The notes under the pieces were generated by a model. It saw nothing but the letters and a program-made list of their open reading frames with translations, searched no databases and was not told the origin of the DNA. Below are positions 24,801-35,448 of a stretch of 64,000 nucleotides of DNA, one piece after another. The stretch's first letter is position 1. The number at the start of each line of letters is the position of its first letter. Position numbers and translations under genes: made by a program. The DNA comes from Oreocharis arfaki (taxonomy: Eukaryota > Chordata > Aves > Passeriformes > Paramythiidae), in NCBI GenBank assembly GCA_013398015.1, contig VZRR01006570.1, positions 215,131 to 279,130 of the forward strand, written 5' to 3'.

Positions 24801-27800
24801 AAAATAATAGCTCCTGCATGCAATGACATCAGGCTCTGAGAGAAACCCAGCAGAAACTGTGGCATCTCTTCTTCATTGATTACTCCATAACAACAGCTGA
24901 AAATTACAATTTTTCCAGGCTATAAAATGCCTAGCACTCCAAATTCTACACCGGCAGCAAAAATCTCCTCCCTGTCTGTGAGCTGTTGTATCTGTAATAG
25001 AGACCCTGCATTACCAGGCTTTCTAATTCTTCCCAAATGCAGAAGCTCTCATTCAATGCTGCAGCTGTTGGGGAGGAAATCAGAAATAGCAGAAGGCGGA
25101 TTAGTTGATAATGTACCAGTTCTTCCCCAGCAAATGCTGGCACCTGCGTTTTACACTCTCCTCTTTCCCTCAGCCCAGGAAAAGATCACTTGGTTTGTTT
25201 GGCAGGCAATTTATAGGCTTTAGTGATTGTGGAACTGCAAAAAGATTAGAATTTGTTATAATAGCCCCTTCTTCCTGAGAGCAAAAGTTAAAACTGAGGC
25301 CCACTTTACAGCAAGAATCAGGGACCGTGTAAGTAAAGATTAAGCGTGTGCAGCTTGATGAGACTCAACAGGGAAGAGATAACTACACATGCTGGCACTC
25401 CATTTACAAGGAAATACCTGCAGATAATCTCTAGGAGCATTCTGGCTTCCACAAGCTCAAATCCCTTGCCCAGTGGCTCAAATCCAGTCAAGGCTGATTA
25501 TGATAAAGACTGCTCCCTGCATTTCTAGGAGAACTTTTTTCCTAAGACCACTAAACATTCCAATTATTAAATTAGCAAGACCCAAAATCTAGCAAGAAGT
25601 AATGAGATTTCCATGCAGTGGAGGAAACAGAAGATATGATCTTGTGCAAAAGGGCAAACCCAAGAATAGGTCCTATTCTACACTTTGCCTTCCTATTCTT
25701 AGTACATTATTAATTCTGGAAAGATGCAGATGAAGATTACTAAGTACCCTAAACTGACAAAGATTTCTAGTCTGAAATCTGCAGGTAGTTAAAGAAGCAG
25801 ATAGCACACCCAGGGCGGGATGATGTAGTTAGAGTGGGTACCATTAAACAGGTAACAATCAAAAAACCCTCAGAATTTTCAGTTAAATCTACAAAATCCA
25901 AACCCACCTACAATCTACAGTTGCTACAGAAGCAAGGTTTTCCCCTTTTGCTTTTTACAAGCAGAAGCTGCAGTAATACTTTTCCCTATTCTTTTTATTA
26001 TATTCTTTCATTTGTGGCCCTTACTGCACAATAACCAATTTTTATGTTCCCCCATAATAAAGCTTTTGCAAATGCTGTAAGTGCTCACAGCACCACACAG
26101 CAACACCTCCAGCACGAAGAACAGGCTGCACTCCTGATGGCTGTTCTGGGAGAAGTCGTATCTAACAACATAAATTCATGGCTACAACACATGATTTAGC
26201 AGCAGAGGATTGTCCAAGGAGTATCCAAGGGGTCATAAAACATAAAATACTAACCCAAACACCATAGGAACAAAAGAAACCCTGTGGCGTAACTGATCAT
26301 TAACATAGTTACACCCCAGAGTATGTTCGGAGAGCTTTCACAGTCCTTGGATTCTGTTAAATCTCTGGTTTTGCATAGTTTGCTGCCTCCATGTGGTGAC
26401 ACAGCCGGGCCACAATTCCCAGTGATGATGAGTAAAATCCCCCAAGGAACACTTCTTCAGCTAGTTGTGAAATCGAACTTCTACCCCTCCTCTGTCATCT
26501 CATTTCCCACCACTTCCAGAGCCAAACCCCTCTTCAATCCACACTTTTGCTTTATTTACACCCCCTTTCTCCTGCTGTTCTTTGCTCTGCCTGTGCCGCC
26601 ACCACCACCTTCCTCTCCACAGCAGCCTAAAACCTTCAGATCCAAATTCACCCCCTCGCCTCTGTTCCACTTACCTTGTTCCACCTGCAGCTTTTGAGGG
26701 AATGCATTTCCCGACAAAGAAGGAAAGGAGGGCCTATTTCCTGGGATCTCCTCTCACCGCACTGGGAAGCAGCTTCTAAATGGCAACAAAAATGACAGGC
26801 AGAACACTGTGACTATCCCTTGGGTGTTCCCTGGGCACTGCATAGCTGTAACAGACATTAATGTGGGAAAAGGTTAGTCTGTGTGACAGGGGTTGGCTTT
26901 TCCACTGTCGTTTCTTTCTCCCTGAATGTCATTCTCGTTTTACTCTTCCCATCACCCAGCTGAAATGCAGGCCCTCTGGAGTGACCATTTCTTATTATTT
27001 TTATTTTTCAGCTGGACTATCTAGTGTATAAACTGACACAGATCACGGGAGCAACCAAACACTTTGCACTTCCAAGATTTTTATCCACAAAAGGAAACCC
27101 ATTAATGCTGCTTTAATGTTAAGAAATTAGTTATTACATAGAGTAAAAGACATTATGGACTCACAGAAAGACAAAGTACCTGAGTTAACACAGGGAGGGC
27201 GAAGGCTGGGTAGAACCTCCCAGATCTCTGCAGGGACACAATCATCCTTAACTGAAACACCTCTGGATGGGGTTGCCCGGACCTGCCCAGGTTTAAATTT
27301 CTGTGAAATGTGAATCCCTGATATCCATTTTCAAGGTTCAGACCTGCTCAAAGCACATATTAAGGCATGTCAATTGTAACTTAATAAATTTTTGCTGGGC
27401 TGTGTGACCAACACAATGATTCACAGGTGTAACTTTTAATACAGTCAATACTGATGCCTCCTTTCTACTCTGAAAAAATCCAAGGATGGAGCAGTCCACA
27501 GACATCCAGCAATGCAAAAATACAGGAAAAAAAAAAAGTTAACTTGGACTCATGATTCACCAATAAAAAATCGGTTTTATGCAAAGAGTCATCAGTACTG
27601 GTGCGCCCTCATAAACACCTGTTACCACACTGGATTTATTTCCTTGCACAATTATTTCTTGCATCAATTGTGAAGAATTTAAACAGCAGAGTTACTTTCT
27701 GATCCTTTCATGTACTGTTGGAGGATGAAGCGTCTGTCACCATGCCTCTGGTGTCTGTTTTTGAGAAGGCTGCAACCCGGGGAGTGTTTAAACCCCCTCT

Positions 27801-27833
27801 AGCACTTTCTTTATTTCAAGCCACACGGCGACA

Positions 27834-27841
27834 TTCCCGCC
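27834..27841. promoter_or_regulatory. E2F-like site
   Basis: TTCCCGCC followed by AAAA resembles E2F and E2F/DP sites. Cell-cycle control of Fanconi genes is known in general; here the motif alone is the evidence. Confidence 0.35.
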
Positions 27842-27997
27842 AAAACCGTCAAACTGCGTCACTTCAGATTGTTCTCTGAAAGCGAAATTAGGTCAGAGGT
27901 GCGCTCCCAATCCGTTTTATTTTTCGCAAAAACAGCCTTTGGGTTTGGACCCGCGCGGCAGCGGCACACCCAGGGCGGGACCGGCCAGGCCCGACCC

Positions 27998-28009
27998 GCC
28001 GCCATCTTG
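27998..28009. promoter_or_regulatory. YY1-type site
   Basis: GCCGCCATCTTG is a full match to the reverse of the YY1 consensus (AAnATGGCGGC). In CpG-island promoters such sites usually lie at or just downstream of the transcription start, so it is a fair marker of the FAAP20 start region. Confidence 0.6.
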
Positions 28010-28398
28010 AGGAGGAGGAGGACGGGGGACCCAGCAGAGCCCCTGACCCTGCCCTTCCCAACACACCAAAACCCTACAAAAACATAAAGTTTGAGGGGTA
28101 ACAGCAACACAAAAAGGGCTGTTTTCGAGGCAGACCAGCCCCCGGCAGCTGAAAGGTGTAGGGGCTGGGGAATGGCCAGCTCCTCTCAGGGAGCCCTCAG
28201 AGCTGCTCGCCCACACCCACCGCCCCGCGCCGTGAGGGAGGCTCTGAGGGCGGCCAGTCCCAGCCCCGGCAAAGCGCCCGGGGCAGGAGGAGGAGGAAGG
28301 AGAGGAAGAGGAGGAGGAGGAAGCCCCGGTCGCCCTCTCTCCCCGCCCTCCTGCGGGCGCCAGCGCCGTGCCCCGGCCCGGCGCGGGAAGGCTCGGCC

Positions 28399-28502
28399 AT
28401 GTGTGAGGAAGGAGCCGCCAAGCTGCGCCTGAAGGCCCGGACGGCGCCGTCCGCCCGCGGCCGGGAGCGCAGCCCCGGCCCCGAGCCCCCGCCGCGGCCC
28501 CA
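28399..28502 (+). CDS. FAAP20: FAAP20 exon 1 (coding part)
   Basis: The exon encodes residues 1-34 plus two bases of Gln35, starts MCEEGAAKLRLKAR, and is rich in Arg and Pro, as the human N terminus is. It ends ccCA|gtgagt. It lies wholly in the CpG island. The start is the least certain part of the model, but the phase fits exon 2. Confidence 0.85.
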
Positions 28503-31500
28503 GTGAGTCGGGACCGGGGGGATCGGATCGGTCCTGGGGGACCGGATCGGCCCCAGCGACCCGCAGCGTCTCGCGGTCAGCTCCGTGTCTGTTGCTGTGA
28601 AAGGTTATTTCATAATACTAAAAAAATAGAGATAGAACTGCAAGATAAAGCACACCGGGCCCTGCGCGTTCTGCACGTTCCTCCGCACAGAACAGCACTG
28701 TCGAGGACAGGGCCTGAAAAATGTTAATGTGTGAAAGTTCAGTGTTTTTTCTTCCAGAATACGGCTCACAGGAGCGCAGAAATAATTCTTGTTTTTTCCA
28801 GCCCTGGAGTTCGGGAGGACTGAAGGCAGTGAGTGGCTCGGTTCGTGTTCGAGTCCGGGGGGCTCGGCCGTGTCCCTTCCACCATGGGCTGCGAGAGCTT
28901 CATCACTCTGCTCTTTGAGGGCGTGTTGTTTCTGATTTCTTCAGCGTGCAGCTTTATTCCTGGACAGTGATCCAAGAAAACGTATCAGGAAGAATGCTGG
29001 AGATACCATTGTGACATTAACATTCCATCTTCCCCTTGGAATTGTCTTTATACAGCATTACCTTCTAGTGCTTATAGCTCCTAGGATCGGTTAAATCAAG
29101 TTGTTTGGGAAGATAATCAGTAATTTCAAATGGCAGTGTGGGAATGCCCAGACATATATGGGAACCGATGCAATTGCCACCCTCAGTGCAAACACTTCTA
29201 TGGTTTCTGTGCTCAGCAGGTGTTAAGTTTGGTATTTGAGAATATAAAACTGTGGCTACACTTAACTGTTTCACTTGGAAGCGAAGATAGCGATAGATAC
29301 CTACAGCTCATTTGTTACAAGCAGAAAAGAAAGCATTTCAATCTTTTTTGGTAGCTGTACAAATTACATGTCACAGAAAGCTGTACAAAATTGTTTGCAT
29401 GCTAAATAATGTCTTTGTGTTCCAGAAAAAAGAGGCAAACTAGTATCAGTGTATTTTCTTTCCTCTCTCCCCGTCATTTTATCAGACTGTGCCTTTACAG
29501 GACATCGACTGACAGGTGTTCCTGGTTTGAAAAGGAAGAATTAAATGAGTGTGAAAAAACCTGGATTTTGTTACTGAAAGACATCGGTCAAGATTCACAC
29601 TGCACAAACTGGGACATAGTGCCCAGCTTTCCGGAGTTCTTGGAAAAGGTAGCATGCTGTATCCTTGTTTTTGCACTTTGTGTCCTGCTTCCAATAGCGA
29701 CAGCCTGGTTATTGGGAAACAGCCTGGAACAGCTTTTAGAGATGTGGGGTTTCAGCTCTTTATGTACAGTGGTGTGGCCCAGCATGGTGTGGCAGGGAAT
29801 ATAAGGACAGCTACAAGAGGCTTTTTTTGCAGTATGGCAAACTCTTTCCATCATTTTGCTGGGAAGAGGGAGCCTGTGTAAGGATGCTGACTGCCATAAA
29901 CACCAGCATCTCCCTAAGGAAAGACACTGGAAAAGGCAAACTGTAATGGAGGGGTTAGTTACACACAACCCACCCTGACATTGCTCCAGTGGCATTAGGC
30001 AAGATCAGAACATAAACATCAGTCCTTTTAAAGTACTTTTCCCCCCCCCCGAACAGTAGCAGGTTGTTGTTTTCATCCTTACTCTCTCTGGAACATGAGT
30101 ACCCAGTGTATCCGTTTAGAAATGTTCAGGGAAGACCCATATTCCATCAGCTCCAGGAAGCTCCTGATTTCTTTTTGGGCGCTGGAGAAGGGGCATAAAT
30201 AAAATGTTCTTTTCTTCACTGTAGCTCAGCTTTCTCAGTATTTGCAATGTGTTCCCAAAGCCTGGGTTTTAGGTATTGATTGAGCTACATTTGCTTAAGA
30301 CACTCTTGTGTGTGTTTTGTAGAAGGCTGAGGAAAAGAGTCCAGAACACCAGGAAGTTTTTACAGTCGGAATGAAAGACTTTCAGTGGATATCATTCCCA
30401 TCTTTTCACAAAGAAAAATGTCTGAACCCCGAAGATCTGAGCTTGCAGCAGCCAACACAGAGCCAGAGCAACGAGTTACATAAAGGACAGGGCCAAGCAG
30501 ACAAACTGAAAAGTTTATCATCTACAACTGAGAAAACCAGCTGGGGGACCAGTACAGATCAAGCCAAAACTGCATCAGGGGAAGACACAAAAGGTGTTTC
30601 AAAGCTGGCTGTGAGTCCTAACTCATGGAAACTCCCTGGGCACAGCAGCTCAGCACAGCCCTCGGCGTTGGCACAAAGCCCTGCAGAAGCTTTGAGCCCT
30701 GAGCAGCAGCGCACAGGGACTGTACAGAACAGCAGGGCAGACGGGAGGGAAAAGGGTGAGAAGGAGCCTCAAATCCAAACACAGCAGGGGGAGGCTCCAG
30801 GGGAGGAGACCAGAGGGGGACCTGCAGAGAAGCCTCGGCTCGGGAGCGCTCCTGGGGCCGAGAGTCACGAGGAGAAGATGGAAAACCAGAGCGAAGCAGC
30901 TTCAGCTCTTGATAGTTGTCCAATGTGTCTGATGCAGTTCAGTGGAAGGTAAGTTTGTGGTTTGTCTTTTTTCATAACTTTCCCATAAATGAACCCCAGC
31001 AGGTTCTGGATACATTCTCTATATATAAAATTACAAAAGCAGACAAAGCTTTTACTGTAAGGTCCTTTTTAGCTGTCAGAATTACCTACTTTAATTCCAT
31101 TTACAAGGTTGAGTATCTGCTCTACAGTAAGAACTGTTAACACAATTTCACAATACTTAGGCTGCCAGAGTTGCTGAAAATGTGCATTTCAACAGGTCCT
31201 CCAACCCTGCAAGCTCTGTCGGGTGCAACTTCTGTTGGTAGGAGGCTGAACAGGAAGACAAGAGAGGCTGCATTAATATTTATACAATTTTGCTCATTCT
31301 ATCAAGAGACTTAGACAGAAAGGCTTAAAATGCATCAGGGCTCCATGTTCAGGTCTGTGCTACTCAGCTCCAGTTTGAGCAGCAGTAACAGCAAGGGTGG
31401 GAGGTTTTGGTAGATTTGCTGGGCACAGTAACTCCCACACTGAGGTACCAGAACACCTCTGGGAGAGAGTGAAAGAGAAGGATTTGACTGTTTCTCACTG

Positions 31501-31597
31501 CACAAACACTGTGTGTGTTTGCAGACTCTCACAGCTGGATATCGATGGCCACCTTGCCAGGTGCTTGTCTGAAAGTGCAGATGATGTCATGTGGTAG
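28399..31597 (+). CDS. FAAP20: FAAP20, Fanconi anaemia core complex-associated protein 20
   Basis: The gene has four coding exons, join(28399..28502, 29501..29648, 30323..30948, 31525..31597), 951 nt and 316 residues. FAAP20 binds and stabilises FANCA in the nuclear Fanconi anaemia core complex and reads ubiquitin during interstrand-crosslink repair. Landmarks shared with the human protein as I recall it: an N-terminal 'WF' block (about residues 43-44) in the FANCA-binding part; 'EVFTVGMKDFQWISFP' matching human 'EVFTVGPKTFSWTPFP'; and a C-terminal UBZ4 zinc finger with Cys283-x2-Cys286 and His302-x3-Cys306. The Asp before the zinc His (Asp300) and the C-terminal Trp316 correspond to human ubiquitin-contact residues. 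The human protein is about 180 residues; the extra length is almost all in a low-complexity linker in exon 3. The ATG has G at -3 (ggccATGt) and opens directly downstream of the CpG-island promoter. All phases join cleanly. PRKCZ is convergent downstream. Confidence 0.95.
28503..29500 (+). other. FAAP20 intron 1
   Basis: A GT-AG intron that joins phase 2 to exon 2. Its first 80 bases are still CpG-rich; a second small CpG cluster at about 28835-28870 includes 'gttcgagtccgg', which resembles a tRNA B box but lacks a tRNA body. Confidence 0.85.
29501..29648 (+). CDS. FAAP20: FAAP20 exon 2, FANCA-binding region
   Basis: The acceptor is cctttacag|GACATC and the donor AAAAG|gtagca; residues 36-84. 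It contains Cys-Ser-Trp-Phe-Glu followed by a helical, acidic stretch ending 'VPSFPEFLEK', which matches human '...PWFLLGGDERERLW ... VPSLPAF'. An alternative acceptor at atcag|ACTGTG (29486) would break the frame. Confidence 0.93.
29649..30322 (+). other. FAAP20 intron 2
   Basis: A GT-AG intron in phase 0. It contains a run of ten C at 30041-30050 and nothing else notable. Confidence 0.85.
30323..30948 (+). CDS. FAAP20: FAAP20 exon 3, linker and first half of UBZ
   Basis: The acceptor is gttttgtag|AAGGCT and the donor GGAAG|gtaagt; 208 full codons, residues 85-292 plus two bases of Arg293. It begins with the conserved 'EVFTVG' block. It then runs through about 150 residues rich in Ser, Gln, Glu, Gly and Lys that look disordered, and ends with the first zinc ligands CPMC (283-286). 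It is much longer than the human counterpart. Confidence 0.95.
30949..31524 (+). other. FAAP20 intron 3
   Basis: A GT-AG intron in phase 2. It separates the Cys-Cys half from the His-Cys half of the UBZ finger. No repeat or RNA feature seen. Confidence 0.85.
31525..31597 (+). CDS. FAAP20: FAAP20 exon 4, second half of UBZ and stop
   Basis: The acceptor is tttgcag|ACTCTC. It encodes the end of Arg293, then LSQLDIDGHLARCLSESADD, Val, Met and Trp, followed by TAG at 31595-31597. Human ends LTQLDVDSHLAQCLAESTED plus Val-Thr-Trp, so the match runs to the very last residue. Confidence 0.97.
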
Positions 31598-32040
31598 ATC
31601 CAGAAGAGTGGGGAGCAAAGGAACAAGGCCAAGGATGAAGCTTTCTCCAAGGAAAAGGACAAATGTGTCAAGGAAGCACATCCTTGCCTCTGACTTGCTT
31701 AAGGGTCACAAACAAGTAACTCAATAGAAGGTCAAGTGCCACCTGCCCATTAGTTTTATTTAAAAGCCTCTCAAATGCACCTAAAGTAGTTCTAGTTGTG
31801 AAAATGGTGCTCTGGGATGTCCCAGAGAGCCCCAGGGAAATCAGGCTCGGTACTCTTGAAAAAATGCACTATTGGAAATCCCTGGAGCTTTGTTTGATGC
31901 ACCACAGTTCTGAATTTCTCAGGACAGAAGAAAGCAGCTGAGCAAAAGACAACTGTTACTTATTCTAATCTAAAAGTTTACTGGTATTTTTTTCTAAACA
32001 GGTAATCTATGAAAATAAACTGAGTTAAAAAGTAATTTGA
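31598..32040 (+). other. FAAP20: FAAP20 3'UTR
   Basis: Non-coding sequence from the TAG to just past the only good poly(A) signal on this strand, AATAAA at 32014-32019, which is followed by a T-rich stretch at 32045-32065. The exact cleavage point is not visible. Confidence 0.65.
32014..32019 (+). terminator. FAAP20 poly(A) signal AATAAA
   Basis: A canonical AATAAA about 415 bases after the stop codon, with a T-rich downstream element. It is the first such signal after the stop. Confidence 0.7.
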
Positions 32041-34959
32041 ACTTAGCATTTTTTGTTATTTTAATGCCTAAGTAAGAAAGTATAATTGTACAATTGATTC
32101 TGTGAGTGTAGCTATTCAAGAGAAAACACGCCCCAGACCAAAAAAGGGTGTGGGGTTTTTATGTTTCTGAAGGAACCCAGCTAAATTCAAAAGTGGGTTC
32201 CTCACAGTGCAGGTTTCTAAGTCAGTATCAGTGTTAAACAGGTGATTAACAGGACTGGGCTAATTAGGCTGCAGAAGGAACACTTCTGCCAGGGTGACAA
32301 TGCTGAGCTGCAAAGTGAGATTATTTAATACAGTCAGAGAGCCAAAAGAGCTGCTTTTGGTACCAGTTCCACACAGCCCCCCCCCAGCCAGCACCAAGGG
32401 CTGAGAGCAGGGAACAGCCCAGAGCCTGCTGGGGCTGGAAGGGGTTCAGGAGGCTCAGCTGCTCTTTAGGTCACTCTCAGTAGGAGCAGGTGAACACTGG
32501 GTAAGCCTGGGAACGACAGTGAATGACATTTAGTGACAGTTCAGTAACCACAAACCAAGGGATGAGATCACCAACCTGCTCTCGTTTATTTGCCTGTGCC
32601 CTGGCCCTCAAACCCTACAGCTGAGTTGGGATTCAGATACAGAATAAACACAGAGTACAGTATAAAAATACAGGAAGGCTCCTATGGATTTAATTTACAG
32701 CAGGGTCTGTTTCAGAGGTTGGACATAGCCCAGTTTACTGATAAATAATAACAGTCTATTAACGTGTTCATTAAAGTCTTTAATAGATGTGCAAGAATAT
32801 AAATGATCTCAGCTGTTATGGATTAGTATACCATCTTCTGCACAATTAAAACTGGTCAGCAAAGATCCCAACTAATTAATTATACAAAACTACAAGAACA
32901 TATTTACTGTTTTACAATCATTAAATTAGCTAGAATTTTCATTTACTATTTCAAATAAGACAACTATATATCATTACCAGATCCATTTGTAATATATTAG
33001 GATTTTTTTTTCCAAACCACACATTTAATTACATCCTTCATTTTCTTTTATTTATAAAACAAGTACTTTATATAAAAAATTTCCCCTTCATCATGAACAG
33101 AACATTATTCAAACACTTGCACATGAGCAACCAAACTTGTACCCAGCAAACTATTTGGCAACACAGCAACATTGTAAATGCCTGTAAATTCTTAAATAAA
33201 AATCAAATAGTCTTTACAATGTTTGTTTAGCAAAATGTGTCTTTCTATTCTTCCTTCCCTCCCTCCCAAAATGTTCTGAAACCTAGAAAAAAGGTTAAAA
33301 AAAACCCCAACCCACATTTCTAATGTTTCCAGTTTGAAGTTCCATGCCCTGGCATGTCAAAGGACAGCTTAACCTGTCACAGTTCCATTCATGAGCTGCC
33401 TGCAGTCACTCTGATCACTACTGATTAGCTTTAGTACCAGGGGAGTTGAAAACGCTGAAAGGGAAGTTATTCAGGGTAAATAAAATAAGAGGGAAAAGGG
33501 GGAAAAGGAGCAGTTAAAAAAAAATGTCAGATTACATTTAAAAGGTAATGTTGCCTTTAGTAGATAATAAAGTATCTAAAGTCCAGGCATTTGAGGCAAG
33601 TACTTTTTACTAGTTAAGTTATTTAGTGCTGATTAAAACACATTTTGCTGAATATGAAAAGCTACAGTCCAACAGAGAAACCCACAACTGAAACCTGCAT
33701 GGGATTCATAGAACTAAACAACCACAGGTCTGCATAATTGTGGCTAAGGAGGGGATACAAAACCTAGATTGTTAATCAATGATTAATTGAATATTTCAAA
33801 CAATGTTTTGGCAGTCTGGTCCTAGCACCTCATGACTTGGATGTGAATCCCAAAGATGTCATGTTCAGCACCTAATGCAATGCTGTAACCCTGAGAAAAC
33901 CATAGGTTAATGTAAAGAAAGTGAAAGAGTCACAATTTATCCTGTGTTTTACACCCAGCCAGGTGAGATGCCACAGCACAGGGTTTTTCTTTGCTTCCTT
34001 CCCCCACAAGCCCCGGAGCCCCAGCCCAGGCCGAGGCAGCGGAGCCTCGCTGCCGTGCCAGGGCAGCGCACCCGGGGGCTCGGCCGCGGCTCCGGCGCCT
34101 CCAGCGCGGCTTTGCCAGCTCCTGAGCTCTCCCCTTTGGGGTGCCCTGGCTCCCCTGGCATCCCCCACTTCCCACCAGAAGGGATTCCGTAGTTGTCTTT
34201 TGCTTTTTCCAATTTCTTAGGTATTCATTTTTCTTCCATTAAAAAAAATTGTACTACTTTGATGCAAATCATCTCGCTGAAAGATCCCATTCTCTGCTGC
34301 AGAATGATTAGTTATTAATGTACACTGAGTAACTGTAAGCAGACAGTTTATCATAAGTAGGAGGTGTGCTTTATCAGGAAAGTGGATTTTATCTTATGGT
34401 AATTCTAGATTGACTACTTAAACTTTAAGGCTATGCTTTACTATGCTTTTGCTCTACATCTGAATATTTGTATTGTTGATAAAAATACTTTTCAAAAATC
34501 TAATATACAACACAATATCATTGTAGGTGTAGGCACTGCTTAAGTATGTTTAGAAATCTTTTGTGTGCAAATTTAGTTTTCTTCAATCTCTACATTTTGG
34601 TAAATTTGGAGTTTAAGACAACAGATTTTTAAATTGGTACTGTAAATTCTAATTTGGAATTAATCTCACTGAGTCACTCGGCATTCCAAATTCTGTAAAA
34701 ATGCAACTAAACATCAGGCTGCAGCTGTGAACTGTGTTTCAGATGGAAATGTTACTTAATATTACCAAGCAGAACTTACCAGGTGTAAGAACGTCCCAAA
34801 TACGCAATAATCCTTCAATGCAGTTTATCCATTTAGGCACTTAAATCTTGTACCCAAATTTATGTTTTGATTGCTAATAAAACACAACTCCTTTTAAATA
34901 TATCTGAGATGTTTAGACAGGTACCACTTGTGAAAAAAGGCATCAAAAATAAGCTTCAA
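32041..34959. other. Gap between convergent FAAP20 and PRKCZ
   Basis: Mostly AT-rich, especially 32700-33250, with no gene. It holds a weaker alternative PRKCZ poly(A) signal (TTTATT at 33047-33052, AATAAA on the - strand), a run of nine C near 32380, and the CpG islet listed separately. If the distal signal is used, much of this is PRKCZ 3'UTR. Confidence 0.6.
34010..34130. other. Isolated CpG islet
   Basis: About 120 bases with roughly 14 CpGs and very high GC (for example cacccgggggctcggccgcg) sit in an AT-rich neighbourhood. Frames are open on both strands only because GC-rich DNA lacks stops; no protein family is recognised. It could be an unannotated promoter or enhancer, an unmethylated regulatory islet, or a GC-rich insertion. 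No flanking target-site duplication was found. Confidence 0.7.
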
Positions 34960-35360
34960 CACCACCGTAATATATTTTATTCTTCAGGATGTTACACTGT
35001 AATACTCTTCAACTGGGAGCTCATTGCATCAAATGTTTGTAGAAAGTGTGTGGATCTCAAAGTTTCTCATGATCTCCTTTTGCAGGGATGCAATGAACGC
35101 TTCAATCCTTCATGAAACAGGCACAAAATGCAAATTCCTTCATTAATGAAGCCAGTTGTGTCAGTGCCCAGAACTTAAGAATCACTAAGTGGCAGAAGAC
35201 ACCCACCAAAATCATTATTCTCTTCTTTGATTTTCAGCAGCAAATTTGTTTTTAGGTCATTGGTCTCCATCCAAAGTGACCAGTCCCCAGCCTCGCATGC
35301 ATATACTGTAGTTAAGGATAAATTAATGTCATTCACACTGTCCCCAACGAGGTCATTCCT
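34960..35360 (-). other. PRKCZ: PRKCZ 3'UTR (probable)
   Basis: Sequence between the TGA and the proximal poly(A) signal. It is AT-rich without repeats. The extent rests on the signal and its GT-rich element alone. Confidence 0.55.
34976..34981 (-). terminator. PRKCZ poly(A) signal (AATAAA on - strand)
   Basis: TTTATT on the + strand reads AATAAA on the - strand, about 380 bases after the PRKCZ stop. It is followed on the - strand by a GT-rich element (ggtggtgttg) at about 34955-34966, the expected downstream context. Confidence 0.65.
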
Positions 35361-35448
35361 TCATACTGTTTCTTCTGTTGACAGCAACAATGGATTAATA
35401 TATTCAAATCCTTCAAATTCTGACTGATCTATTCGCTTTATTATATCT
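35361..35448 (-). CDS. PRKCZ: PRKCZ exon 18: C terminus and stop
   Basis: The acceptor is gtttttcag|AGATAT; residues 565-592, then TGA at 35363-35361. The hydrophobic motif reads FEGFEYINP, with Glu579 as the constitutive phospho-mimic of atypical PKCs. The tail is LLLSTEETV. Confidence 0.97.

Larger units (their letters stand above)
491..27780. other. Intergenic region, no gene recognised
   Basis: Open frames here are mostly 60-150 codons, lack a recognisable family, and have no consistent chain of splice-flanked exons. The longest (2652-3236 -, 194 codons; 2781-3341 +, 186 codons) overlap each other on opposite strands in a GC-rich patch, which is typical of chance frames. Synteny predicts SKI to the left on the - strand, but none of its conserved first-exon protein is encoded here. 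Stretches not listed separately (491-2169, 3421-5519, 5740-7232, 7315-11705, 11856-14640, 14711-18570, 18650-21812, 21856-27780) show nothing I can name. 26470-26700 is notably C+T-rich on the + strand. Confidence 0.7.
27781..28398 (+). promoter_or_regulatory. FAAP20 CpG-island promoter and 5'UTR
   Basis: The sequence changes abruptly from AT-rich to GC- and CpG-rich near 27830 and stays so through exon 1 to about 28580. No TATA box stands at a fitting distance, as is usual for CpG-island housekeeping promoters. Motifs in order: TTCCCGCC at 27834-27841 (E2F-like), a GC box agggcggga at 27972-27980, and GCCGCCATCTTG at 27998-28009 (YY1). A GGA-rich purine tract lies at about 28290-28320. The transcription start cannot be fixed; the YY1 position suggests it is near 28000. 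Confidence 0.75.

Noticed and set aside
28091..28432. 113-codon open frame upstream of and overlapping the FAAP20 start
   Set aside because: Its Arg/Gly/Pro-rich sequence reflects the CpG island; it is in a different frame from FAAP20 and overlaps exon 1 only by chance.
28835..28870. tRNA-like B box (gttcgagtcc) in FAAP20 intron 1
   Set aside because: No A box at the right distance, no acceptor stem, and no cloverleaf could be drawn.
33872..34220. Open frames in up to five readings around 34 kb
   Set aside because: They arise from the CpG islet's lack of stop codons; no homology or splice structure.
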